A stretch of DNA of 64,000 bases from Bolinopsis microptera (lineage: Eukaryota > Ctenophora > Tentaculata > Lobata > Bolinopsidae), in assembly GCF_026151205.1 (NCBI RefSeq), contig NC_087082.1, positions 10,486,901-10,550,900 of the forward strand. The letters run 5' to 3'. The translations under genes were made by a program, and so were the position numbers. Positions 18,423-30,811 of this stretch are shown piece after piece. The notes under the pieces were generated by a model. It searched no databases, had not been told where the DNA came from, and saw only the letters and a list, made by a program, of their open reading frames with translations. The number at the start of each line of letters is the position of its first letter. The first letter of the stretch is position 1.

Positions 18423-20749
18423 TAAATGTAACAAAACTATCAAGTACAAGAGATTCAATATGTTTAAGACTGAGAGACTCAGATAGGATTAAATTTTGCT
18501 TACGTTTTAGGATCAGCATACTGTGAGACATTACCCCAAGCTAGTCCAATGAGCGGGAATATTATCGGAACACCCCATCCGCAGTACTTCAACAAAGCGT
18601 TATCAATAGCAGTCCCAAACACCCTGACTAGTGCCTTGTACATAGTCACCGCCTCTACAACCATCCAGCCTAGTTGACACAGCCAGAAGTAGTTCAGAAG
18701 GAATGCTATCTGTGGGGGTTGTTAGTCAGCAGATCTTGCTCTAACTTGCAGTAGCGCACGACCGCCGAAGAAGACCAGTTCTGTGGCTTGGTTGATTAGT
18801 CAGGCAGCTTTACTAATATGTTACCATGATCAGAATGCATTTTTAGGTTGGATCATTATGTCGACAATCCGCACATACCTGATATCTACCGTATTGGATT
18901 TTATTTAAACGGACGCTCATAGAGGTCCTAGCGTTAGGTGAACTCACAATTAAGCAAGGAGTGGTCGCTTCAGGTTCCGTGGAAACAAAGGTGTCCATTA
19001 AAAAGAAGCAGGAAATGGATAAGATAAGGGAAGTTGTGAGCATCATGTTCACTTTCGAGTGCTCTCTTCTTCGTTGTTGCCTGAACATTTATAATGTGAA
19101 CAAATAACAACCATAAACATTTATCGATCTTAAACAATGCAACACCCATGTAGATTCTGAGGTGAACATTTGTTGTATTTATTTATTTATTATTTTATTT
19201 ATAATTATAGCTATACTCGTATTATAGTACTACTCTAGTAGCAGTATTATAATAACTACTATTAATAATAATAGTTTATGTGTAATAAAGTATGTACTGG
19301 TATTGTAGTATTACTACAGTAGTTATTGTTATACTATAATATTGCAAGCTCTCACTTGATAGGAAGGGTAGCCAGCAGAGTAAGTACCAAACAGACTAAA
19401 CTGCCACTTAGTAGAATCAGCGTCGCAGATTCCTCAGCTTCGTTTGATTCGCTCCAAAATGACTGGAATATATAATTTTAGATAAAAAGATAATTGTAGC
19501 GTAAATTAATATTCTTCTTCGACTCTTCTGACTCGTGAGATTGCTCTCTTAGAATTCATTATAAAACCATTGGTTTAGTTACAGCTTACCATGAGAACCG
19601 CAAAACTAGTGAGATGATCGCACAAACAGGTCACATCATAAACTCCTTTCTCTTCATTGTAAACCGTCCTTGTCTCGCACCCTTGTTCACTCCAATCATT
19701 TACTAAAATACGACTATTTTATGGATTGAAACTGTTTTGATAAAACAATATCTGCCGGGTGGTGTAGTGGTGTAGCACTAGTTGTAACACGATCGCCTTC
19801 CATAACTTGTAGGAATCAGTAATATACAAAAATGGTGTTGCAAATCATTTTGCTCACGTGTAACGTTGTAGAATTTACAAGCCAGGTGATGGTGAACAAC
19901 ATTTTTTCGTTTCGTTCTGGTATGTACTTTCGAAACAAAGTCCTGGGATTGTTAAGAAGTTGAACTATAGTTGTGATGATAAACTTTGGGGTTTTAACAT
20001 CCTAGTACAAGCTTAATTGGTAACTCTTGAAGAAATCCGACCATCATCTGATCATCTGTGGTAGGATTTTTTTCTGATCCTTTAACTAAAATTAGTCTTG
20101 CATCAATTAATGACTATTAATAAGGATACGCAACTAAAATCTGCTTACCGTGACTGCGAAGTTCATACTTATATTTTTCTCTAGTTGCGAGTTAGACAAT
20201 TTCAAAGACTTTGTGTCTATTATGTTGATATCCGTAATGATAGTAGCCACAAACGCGACCTCCTGAGATATTATCATATCATTCACACACAGTTACTCAT
20301 ATCATGTTCAAAATAAAGAGATCTCTATTCACACAGTTACTTAATGGTTAATTCAGCCTAATTCTGACATTTAGTTGATTATTAAAAAATTCAATGAGAT
20401 GTTGCCAGATCACACTTATTCAAATTTTAGCTATTAAAAGTACCTGTTTCGCTTCATGAATATTCTCTGTGATATCTTTAAAGACTGCTTCCTCCTCTTT
20501 CTCTGAAGAGCCAGAACTGCTCATCTGCCATGTCAGATTAGACGGAAAAAGTTCGTCTGACTGATGAAACACCGCTGTGGCAACCAGATCTTCTGGCGTT
20601 TCCAATTCAGCCTTGAGGAGGACAGACGTTAAATCGAGCAAGCTGCATGACAGCACAAATTATTTGAAAGGCGATATGAATGGCAATGGAAATGGGTCGG
20701 ATTGAACTCATTTTACTTTTAAGGGCGTGCCGGAACAATATAAGTAATA

Positions 20750-21340
20750 CTACACACAGCCAGGTCCACTGCACCTCTGTTCTCCAGTTGTCCCAGTTGT
20801 CGATTATTTACTAGTGTATTACCGATTGAAGGGTGTTTCCTAGTGGCGAATACTATCCCTACATCCCCACATAACCTCTTAATATCCGGATTAAGTTCAT
20901 TCCCTGAGTTCTCAATAGACCTTTGTACTGCTTTCGGTTCGATTTTTTCAAGTTTGTCACTGTTGTGTCCACATCTGGCAAGATCACCCTTTAGTTCGCC
21001 CAGGTCCCAGAACCCAGCTTGTACTGGACCTGATTTTCTGAGTCCAATTGCTCAAGGTAAGGTCTAAAAAGTTAACAGATGACACAATTCGTTGGTCTGC
21101 GAACCTGATTCCATATGGTTCAGCCAGTTTGTTCAACAATTCAACAAACATTGTAAATTGTCTCACTGTCCCCATACACACTCCAAATATGTCGTCGATG
21201 AATCTCTTCCAAAAGTCTATCAGGTTCCAATTCGTTATCATTTTGCTAACCTTTTTGAAGAGCAACCAATGCATAGTAACTTTTGCCACTTGTCTGGAGA
21301 TACAGTTTCCAGTAGGGATAATTCCCTCCTTGTTTAAGTA
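20750..21340 (-). pseudogene. Penelope-like element reverse transcriptase fragment
   Basis: Minus-strand residues FWKRFIDDIFGVCMGT and SVNFLDLTL match the catalytic (DD) and following motifs of Penelope-like reverse transcriptases; a second frame below about 21000 continues with the PDIKRLC ... KHPSIGNTLV linker. It is frameshifted and lacks both ends. It lies inside a GAIN-region intron of GPCR gene 1, in the same orientation as the gene. Confidence 0.75.
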
Positions 21341-23261
21341 TAGCTGTTGCTACATAATGCTGTTGTTAATCGTTTTGTAACATGATTGATGCTTACCGAA
21401 AAGTATACGTTATCACTATCAGTATCAGCTGACTGGTCCTTATCACCCGCTAAAGTTAGCACATTCTTTTCCTTTTCCTTTTTGGCAACACCAAAACCTG
21501 CAAAACCACAAAGTCCAATTGAAATCCGGAAAAATCGACATGTTATAACTGATCATCAACAGCTGGCAATATTTTAATCGGGTTCAGAGAACATTTGAAA
21601 TCACATAAGACACGTGATGCCCATATATGGTGAGTTTGATATTGCCTTAAAAGTATATAATTATCAACTTATTGATGTGGCCGTAAATCGTCTCAGTAAT
21701 ATCAAGAATTCCATTAAATACAAACCAATTGACTCCTTCATGATGACTGTAGTCGGATCAGATCCTCTCACAAGATTGCTCGCTATTGCTACGGAAACAT
21801 CTCTCAATTTGGAGCTGACTTCTGTTCCACGAATCCATGCCCACTCCCCGCATTTCTCTGGATATTATCAATAGAATTGATCATATTATCTAAGAAGAGC
21901 TCTGATCTTGCCGTATTCTGATCTCCTTGTGAAAGAAGTGACTCCATGATTTCAGATGCTTTCATCACTTCATTATAGCTTAGTTCGTTGCCTGATTGCT
22001 CCGAAGCTTCTTTGAGTAATTCTGATAGGGTGTCTGGATCTGATTCCGACATTTAGCTGTTTTCTGAAATGTAAATAAGGCTTAAGCGTTAACATGTTAG
22101 TATTTACTAATTTCTCGAGAATCATAGTTTAAACAGCACGAAAAATTACAAACTCTGGTATTGGCGCAAAATTAGACTCCTTATTAATCATGAAATCGCA
22201 CATGCGCTGATTTAAACAAATACCTTAGAAAGGTCGTCCAGTTTGTTTGTTGCTGAGGTGGTTATACAGTCTGTATAATCAGTCTTGCTGAAAATTCCAT
22301 CCTCCGAACAAAATTTGCGGGCCATGAACTTGTCCTAAATAATACAAAAATACAAGCTAGATTAATGAAAGACACGTCAAAAGTTAGCTCGGGATTTTTT
22401 ATAAGAATTATACCTTCGGTAACTTTAATTTAAATTTATTTATTTCAAATACCGCAATGATATATTTATATGTTAGAATTTGAATTTGACTCACATTGAA
22501 ATCATGGAAGCAAGGAAGTTCCCCCATTTCTCCTAGTATAACATTTCCCCAGGTGTAGTCTCCGTAAACTTTATCATGCTCATTTTTTAGTAAGCACACT
22601 AAACGTGAAAAATTGAAAGAAATTGGAAAATCAGTTTTTTATTTTACGATATTCGTCTTTGTTTATGCGAATTTTGTTTCAATATCAATTGTGCGTACGT
22701 TTAATCAGGACATTTAAATAGATGTGGTGACATGTTTAAGTGCAATTACCACATTCTGTTCTTTTAAAGAGAGCTCCAGTTCCCTCAGGACATTTTGTGC
22801 AGCTTGTCGCCTTTTCTGAACTGATCGTGTTTACCGGACACCGTTCACAGGTTGTCATATCAGAGGTTCTGTAGGTCCCTGCACCACAATCTAAAAAGGT
22901 GGAATGGGTCAATAACTACAACCAACTAGTTCCCACACAATTAATTATATCGAGCTTCTGTTAATGTGATGATTTATTTGAGAGAAGCCTTGTGAGCTTG
23001 TGGCTGGCTCGGTTTAAGCAGAATTTAAACATCTTTCAGCGTGGATCGATGTTTTTCTCACTGTCACATTTCGTTGGAAAATCAGGAAAAGTTCCTGCAG
23101 GACATTTTGAACATTTAGTCGCTCCGGGCTCCGGGCTGATCGTATTTATTGGACAAGGCTCACATTCCGTCATATTAGATGTTTTAAACGTTCCAGCACT
23201 GCATGCTGAAAATAAGAATGCATAAACGACGGTCAAAGAACACGAATGAAAAATAATGGAA

Positions 23262-23412
23262 ACTAATGAAAACAAATATAAACTAATGTAAACTAATGAA
23301 AACTAATGAAAACTAATGAAAACTAATGTAAACTAATGTAAACTAATGTTGACTAATGTAAACTAATGTAAACTAATGAAAACTTATGAAAATGAATGAA
23401 AAATAATCAGAA
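23262..23412 (+). repeat. 10-11-bp tandem repeat (AACTAATGAA/TA)
   Basis: About 12 degenerate copies in an intron between two Cys-rich exons of GPCR gene 1. Confidence 0.85.
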
Positions 23413-26400
23413 TTAATAAACATAGTGAAAATATATATTGTTTTACAGCTGGATTTAACCAATTCACTGACCTTTGCAGCTCGTTCTTTGCTCGTTGGCA
23501 GCAGTTCCTTCTGAACAGATTGTGCAGCTAGCGGAACCTTCTGTACTAAAAGCGTATGCTGGACAAGGTGAACAATTTGTCATGCCGGACGTTTTGTAGG
23601 TCCCAGCCCTGCAAGCTGAAAACAAGAATACATTTGGCCTTGGGTGATCAAACGATTGGAGGCCATTGAAAAGTGTAAAGTATTTGGTCCCATCTACACA
23701 TTATTTATTTATGAAAACATATTGCAAGTGTTATAAATTAGTTAGTGCATTTACTATGGTTGCAAGTGTTATAAATTCATGTTTGTTGAGATTGCTGCCC
23801 CTCTTCCTTGATTTCAGGGCAGTTGCGGACAATCATGTTAACTCTAAGATTGATGCTAAGCTCTTTAAGACAACTCTACACATCATCTGCAATCTGCAGA
23901 TGGTGCGCTTACCGGCGCGAGCACACCCTCATTATTCTTTTCTATTATTACAGTGTAAAGTTTGGACTCGGGATTTGTGTGTGAAATTTCGCTGGCTGTC
24001 TAGTGACGCTAATTCATAACGCCGCTCTTTATTGTCTATAGCAGCTGTATCCCAGCGGTGTTTATAAGTTTAGGTATAACACTTTTATAGAATTATCGTG
24101 CAAGTTGCAGCTTTCTCTTGATACAAACACTCAACCACAAGCTTTAATGTATCACTTACCGATACATTCTGTTCCCTCTGCATCTGCATGTACCGTTCCT
24201 TCGTCACACTTTACGCATTGCAGTGAGTTCTCGTCTGCATCTTCGGAGACACTGCAAACTGAAATTATTCCATCATTGTGATATCAGTATGCTGGTTAGG
24301 TTGTGGCACGGAAACTTGTATATTTGTAACTGTCGGTTTGTGATATTTCGAACGTCACATCCTGTGGATGTAATGACTGGCACTTTTAAATAGTACCACA
24401 CTAAAATCACTATAATTAAAACTGTCCAAACCTCTCCTATAAAATAATGAAGCTTTTGTATCGCTCTTTTCGCTGATAAGCTTAATGTAAGTCCCTGCTA
24501 TTTCCCCCCATTCTTCGTCATCTAGACAGGCAAGTGACGCTCGTGAAACGTTACCAACAATTTCTCCACTTCTTAGAACATAAAGTTGGGCGGAGTCTTT
24601 GCCGAATCTCCATATTGATGGGGTTGCGGAGGGGGATGATGCGATGTTAAAGGTCCCCTCAAAGAGGCACCCTTCTCTTTCCATAAAGCTAGCACTTCCT
24701 CCCATTCTAAAGTGCAACAGAGAATCCGACGTGCTCAATGTCCATTTCCAATCAATGCTCAACCAATCCGAAGCAACTTTATATCGAAAGTTCATATCTA
24801 GAGTAAGATCAGAGACAAAACTACCATCAGCTTTAACTTCGTAGTCGTGTTTGTTGATGTTGTCCTTGATAATGGAGATCCAATCATAACTACCTCTCGC
24901 GGACATGGGCGATAACCACTGATCGGACAAACCTGGGATAAATATGAATAATATTGATTTGTAGTAACAAAATTTGGTTTGGAATTGGATCATTATATCA
25001 ACACGACAAATTGTAGCAAAAATGCAAAATATTTCCAAACAATCAAACATACTTACATTCCCAAGCTCCACTCAAAAGAAAGACGATAATCAGTTGATAT
25101 CTTGTGGAAACCAACATGGCCGTCACAGATCGCGAGAGTAAACACCTTTCAACATAAGCTATACCAACCGCTGAATTGTTCCTCTATTTATCTTTTCGCT
25201 AAAAGGGAACAAAAAAGCTCTGTACAAATAAATGAGTAAGTTAATTCTTCAGACAGATTATCAGATATAATTATAAATACCGATCAATTACATACTTTTT
25301 ACATACTTTTTCCTAAGAGGAAAGTTGAAATAATCTTAATTAAGGACCTCTTAATAGGGGCTTCCTAGAAAGCTAGAAACAGTGTTTCAAACACTACTTA
25401 TACATCATGAGTATTGAGTATGCAATGAATTAGTCTATAAAAAATCATTCCTCAAAGCTTCTTTATGAGGAAGGGGCATTTTTATATTTTTATATTTTGC
25501 AAGACTTTCAATATTTCTGCTTGGGTTAAAAGTGTCCGTTCTTGTAAAGAAAAATTTTTATCAATTTGCAACTTTCGGTCGACCTTGGCGGTCGCCCTTG
25601 TCAACTCGGGAAAGGCTGTATGCATGCTTCTGGCATTTGTATATATACATTCTAGGCGACGCTATTTATTGTTATTATATTGTTGTTAAATAAACTCAAA
25701 TCAATTATTATCAATAGTTCTATTTCATTCTCCTCGAAATTTCCCGTTTCCACTACAAAGAAATACATCGACAAAAAGTAATTTCAGGGAAGAAGTAATT
25801 TCAGGGGACACGCGACACACAATTAGACAAACAACTCAAGATGAATTCTTCGTAGAACAATCTACATCGCTATAGTCCTGCTCAAATTATTTCTTATATA
25901 GTAGTGTTGAAAGTATTAAACAAAAGGTAATAACCAAACAAACCAATACAAGCTAACATTTCAAGAAACAGAGCAGTTGGACACGGACAATTTACAAAGC
26001 AGCCAATCGAACAATGCCAACTTTAAGAGGTAAACTATTTGAAACCAGCGTTTGGTAATAAGTTGTAAAGAGTGGAATTCCAAGACAATTCAGACAACAA
26101 TTCAGTGACAACCTCGAAAATTCAGCACGTTTTTATCATGATGAAATACGCATAGTTTTGTATTGTGCCGCTGGCGCATTTTAGTAAAAGCCTGGGTCAT
26201 TCACAAAAAAACATTATATCCCGTGGCAGTATATCTAAATAGCCCGACCCCTGTTCGCGAACAACTGTTTATCATGAGAAGCTATGGGAAGTTATTTGAA
26301 TTCAAAGCTAAATATTTGAATTACAAAGGCTTAAATCTAATTGAATCAGATACCAAGTATTGTGGTTATGAACAGTTAATTTTCGTGGTATATGATGTCT

Positions 26401-27868
26401 ATTGTCTACAGATATTTGATATAACAGTCATATGTTATCGAGCAACAGTAGCACGACAGTGATAGAATTTTGGGGATATTACTGAATCTGCACTGTGACC
26501 GTTGTTCTGCCTTATAGAACCTCGTGCCCCATAAAGATTATCTCAATCCTTACCAGCTAACCCTAACCTCACTAACCCTAACCCCAACCTCACTCGGTGC
26601 AACGTTATGGCGCACGACAATTTCCAATAGGAACAAATTGGGTCAACAATAAAAATCCGGTTGATCAGACTGGACCTGAATCTGATTGACCAGATAACGT
26701 ACAGTAACAAACGATACCTTAACTAAAATATGAGCAAAATAAACTAGAGAATACAACCATTTTGATGTTCAACTTTCCAAATACTGATCTGAGTGCGGTT
26801 GATTTTGAGTAGTCCGTGTATTGATCCCCTATTTTGAGAATGAAGCCAAACTGGACCACAATATTCTTCTGTACGTGTTCCGGACTGATATTTTATTTGG
26901 CTCCTACTCAGAGGATCGCGATCTATCTGAATTACAGTTACAGGGTGGGCGATTAGTCAGTGTGCAGACGTTTCAAAAGACTCTCTTTTAGAATATTCGT
27001 CCGCACTTTTAAAAAGGCTAGAAATGTGCCCCTCGCCAATAGTAATTTTCTAATTTAGCATGAATCACTGTACCCTAGCAATGGGGAGACCCAGCGGGGG
27101 ACAGTACAAATAGCAACGCTGCTGTATTTTTCATGGCCCGCTTGTTCAATTGCAGCTGGAGTATGAGTATCAGTCTGGAATACGGACAGAATATTTCAAA
27201 AGTAGATCTCCCGAAAAAGCATTTAAATATAATATTCTCGATAATTCATTTCCCAGCTGCGATCAACGGAATGACACATTACAATGAACCGGCCTATGAT
27301 CTTATGATCAAAGTAATATTACTAAACGCTCGCCAGCGATCATCAGTAGACGTGACGGACAGTTTTTCTTTTATCTAAATTTACCTGTCTTCAGTCTACA
27401 AGTACAGCGACGCTCAGGTCTGAAAGGGATTAATAAATGTTTTTATAAGTTGTATAAAGTCACGTTTGAACTAATCTTTAGCTTATATTCACACAAAATA
27501 CACTGTAAAATTGTACAGTGTACGTGGTATGGATTATTGAGCGGCGCCTGCCATTCCGCCATAATATATTCAATCTATGAACACTGAAGCCGGAGATCCC
27601 AGGTAAGGTATAATTGTGAGACCCTGGTTCTTTCGTCAAAAGTGGACAGTACGTATTCTGTCAAATTGCCAGTCAGCGTAGTTGCCAGGCACCATCCATC
27701 AAAACTCCTATTGTGTGCCGAATTTCACTTACAAGAGGCGCGACTCTATGTGATCTAGAAACAAAATTATACTTTTGAAGCTTTGCCACGCGTGCTGTCC
27801 TGCTGAATCACTTTACAGATATTCCTAAAAGGGCCCCGGCAATTGAAACTTACTAGAATCGGTGTATT

Positions 27869-27899
27869 TTTGCATACTGATTCCGAATCAGTATGCAAA
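27869..27899. repeat. Perfect 31-bp palindrome
   Basis: TTTGCATACTGATTC and its exact reverse complement separated by one base. TGCAT suggests an octamer/POU-like core, but this could be a simple palindrome. Confidence 0.7.
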
Positions 27900-28377
27900 C
27901 CCACGTGAAACCCACATGAAATAATCATATAGGATCAGTTTCGCGATCAAGGGCAGCCACAGAACTGAAATTAACAGTCTAGACCCATTGTACACATGTT
28001 GTATCTATAATATTTATTAACCTCCTCGCGTCAATATGAAATGCAGCTTTTGTGTTTCTGATGGCTCTGGCGACTAATCGATCAACTGAGAACTAAGACT
28101 AAATTGAGAGCTAAGAAAATCCAGCTTTATGTAAAGATCGCCAATATAGTAGACTGACTATATTCAGACAATATAAGAAGTAGGCGAGAAGGATGTAAAG
28201 TATACCACAAAGCCTGCCGGGCGAGATCCGTCTCATACTCCAGCAATTGAACCTGACACATCATTTAGCAAATTCTATTTTCCGCTATATAAATTGCTGT
28301 ATAAATTTTAATTTAGACGGTTGAGACAGAGCAATTCAAAAATATGCTGAAATTACGCACGGTAACAATTATAATTA

Positions 28378-28685
28378 CTAGCAGGAACCCGTCTACCCTA
28401 AAGTGGTGTCAAGACTCGAGAGACTAAAATAATTATTACCTATTTAATTTGCGTTTTTGACACCACTTGGGAGTCCAAATTTTGGGCACTAAAATTCTTA
28501 TTCCTTGGCCAATTTTTTACTTTTTCATGCTGATTTGAAGGCCATTAAAGCATTTGACCCAGTCAAAAAAGTTTCAGTTATATATCTTTTACGGTTTTTG
28601 CGGAAAGTCGCGTTAAAGTTGATGCCATGGTGTCAGTAAAATGGCACGGAACCATATATATCGTCTCGCTTTATATATAGTAAGA
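28378..28685 (-). mobile_element. Non-autonomous Helitron, copy A
   Basis: Read on the minus strand it begins TCTTACTATATATAAAGCGA and ends GGGTTCCTGCTAG, is flanked by A on the 5' side and T on the 3' side, and has a 12-bp inverted pair (AAGTGGTGTCAA / TTGACACCACTT) near the 3' end. TC...CTRR ends inserted between A and T are Helitron hallmarks. Copies B (34872-35191) and C (59588-59940) share the same ends. Confidence 0.75.
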
Positions 28686-29039
28686 TGCACACTTTTGCTG
28701 CAGTTGATCCAGTCATATACTTTCAAATCATATCAAAATTGAATTTATTTTTCTCACTTTCGCAATTTAAGATACATTGAGATGTATTTAAACTTCTACA
28801 CTACTAGTTTCCTGCAACCACATCTTTGAACAATGTCTACAGTCTAATATTTAAAAATCACCGGAATGAAAACAATAAATAGGGTCAGGTCTCAGGAAAT
28901 CCTCTCCGAACCTCCAGGTGGTGTGGCCTGGTTGGCACTAACGGGTGGTGTGCTCTCTTGTTGAGTACAAAGGTTGGGACTTGCCAACGCAAAGTTCCCA
29001 TATCAGATATCAGGTTACAAAATATAGTACACGCACAAA

Positions 29040-29430
29040 TGAAGACACGTTAGACACAGATACCTAGCTCTAAGCACCTATTAAATCACCAGGAAATTCT
29101 CTTTTAGCTTTCAGGCCCCATCGAAGTCACCCACCACAGAGCTAGGGATTCCAATTCGCTCATTCTGACTTCAAGGACAAACTGATAAAGACTACTCATT
29201 ATCAGTGATAATGAGCAGTCTTGGCACTTCTCCCTCCCGTAACCACTTTTCAGGTATTTTCAGCTAATGAAGAAGGGCTGACACACGCTAGACACAGGCT
29301 CGTGATAAGACAGAGTTATGGATTTCTTTCAACTCTCTCACTCCGACTACGAGGACACACTGATAGCAAGAATTCCTGGCACTTATTCTTCCAGTAACCA
29401 CTTTTCAGGTCTTCTCAGCTAAGGGCTCAT
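29040..29430 (+). repeat. Diverged ~200-bp tandem duplication with hairpin
   Basis: Two imperfect copies share GTTAGACACAG-, GACAAACTGATA- and CCACTTTTCAGGT-type segments. The first copy contains a 16-bp-arm hairpin (29188-29222, CTCATTATCA / TGATAATGAG). Confidence 0.6.
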
Positions 29431-29657
29431 CTAACATCTTGAGACCATCACATTTAACCTAGGATTAGGGGACCGGGTTAGCTTTGCCACACTCTTCATT
29501 GAAGTGTGACTGGACGCTCTATAATCATCTATAACAGCAGCAGAGTTTGAATGACACCCTTACTTGTTCTAATCAGTTTCTACAGCGGAAGATCTCAACG
29601 CTCGAAAACAGTTCATATCGGACATCCTGCAAAGATGCTTTATCACAGCCTGTCCTA

Positions 29658-29820
29658 CCTTATCGGACCTTATTTGGACGGACATTACATGAACGGACAT
29701 AATTGTGAACGGACATTAATATGAACGCTCGAAGGCATTCAAAACCATGAAAACATTTTTTTCAATTTTTTGACGTTTTTTTAATTTCAGCAAATGATTT
29801 TTTAATCCATCACAATGCTG
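29658..29820. mobile_element. Isolated end of the CCTTATCGG TIR element
   Basis: Begins CCTTATCGGACCTTATTTGG next to TA and matches, inverted, the right end of the element at 34490-35676 for about 160 bp, including the GCATTCAAAACCAT segment. The other end is missing. Confidence 0.75.
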
Positions 29821-30038
29821 CCAAGCCTTTATATTCGCCTTTATATTCACAATACTATTTACCCCCTATACTATTATATCCCCTTTATTGTTTTCCAGGC
29901 ATTAAGACTCGTCGAAAGTAGTTCAGTAGGTATATTTAAGTTCAAAACATTCTAATTCAATGTTAAAGATGACAGGAATAAGAAATAGTTATGTGGAGGT
30001 TTTTAAGAAATTTGCGCAAAATACGCGCCAGAAAAACC

Positions 30039-30263
<225 letters not shown>

Positions 30264-30811
30264 TGTTTGATACCAAAACTATGATATACAAGGTAATTGG
30301 AAAGTTGAAAAAAATTGAAACAAAACTTAATTTTCAACCCACTGCGAGCCCTTTATATTTTCTTAGTAACAATCTATTAATACGATTCGTAAATCAAGTA
30401 AAAAGTTATTTTCACAAAGTTATTTTCGACTTACAGTGTAAAGTTACCTCCATTTAGGGTGTCAGCTCAGTTGTAAATTCAAATCAGTAAAAACACACTT
30501 AACAATAAATATTTTCATAGGAACAGACTTTAAAAAGTTAAAACCAAACAATTCGAAGCTTTGTCGATATTAACTCATGAAATTATAATAACCTAATAAC
30601 CGATAAGTTAAATTTCTAAATATGGGGGCAATAGAATATGTTATGAATCATCCCTGCAATTGCATAACAAAATTGATGTCTGACTAAGTCATAACTTAAC
30701 GTCCAGCAGCACTGGCAACAAGCCAACAAAGCTGGCAACAAGCCAACATGTGATGAACAAAAATGTGCCTTTCTGTTTCTGCTTCCTTATTTAAGCTAAA
30801 GTCAGTCCACT

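Larger units (their letters stand above)
18122..25117 (-). pseudogene. Adhesion GPCR gene 1 (GCC2/GCC3-like repeats, HormR, GAIN/GPS, TM1-5), incomplete
   Basis: Exons (minus): 25117-25057 signal peptide; 24932-24432 unrecognised domain; four Cys-rich exons 24258-24160, 23615-23472, 23205-23062, 22890-22750 (C.AGT....M..C..CP pattern); hormone-receptor-like exons 22598-22495 and 22334-22224; GAIN region about 22056-21726, 21497-21397, 20611-20444, 20262-20149; tentative 19926-19858; GPS exon 19702-19590 with CLCDHLTSFAVLM (cleavage expected at HL/T); TM1 19462-19356; TM2 19080-18948; TM3-4 18709-18504; TM5 18284-18122. The first GAIN exon does not keep frame against its paralogue (shift near 21836 and a mismatched acceptor). 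No exon for TM6-7 was found to the left. Either those exons lie beyond the window, past the Polinton, or the gene is broken. Confidence 0.85.

Noticed and set aside
25460..25700. Possible LTR (TATA-like and AATAAA-like signals)
   Set aside because: No TG..CA ends, no second copy and no adjacent gag-pol.
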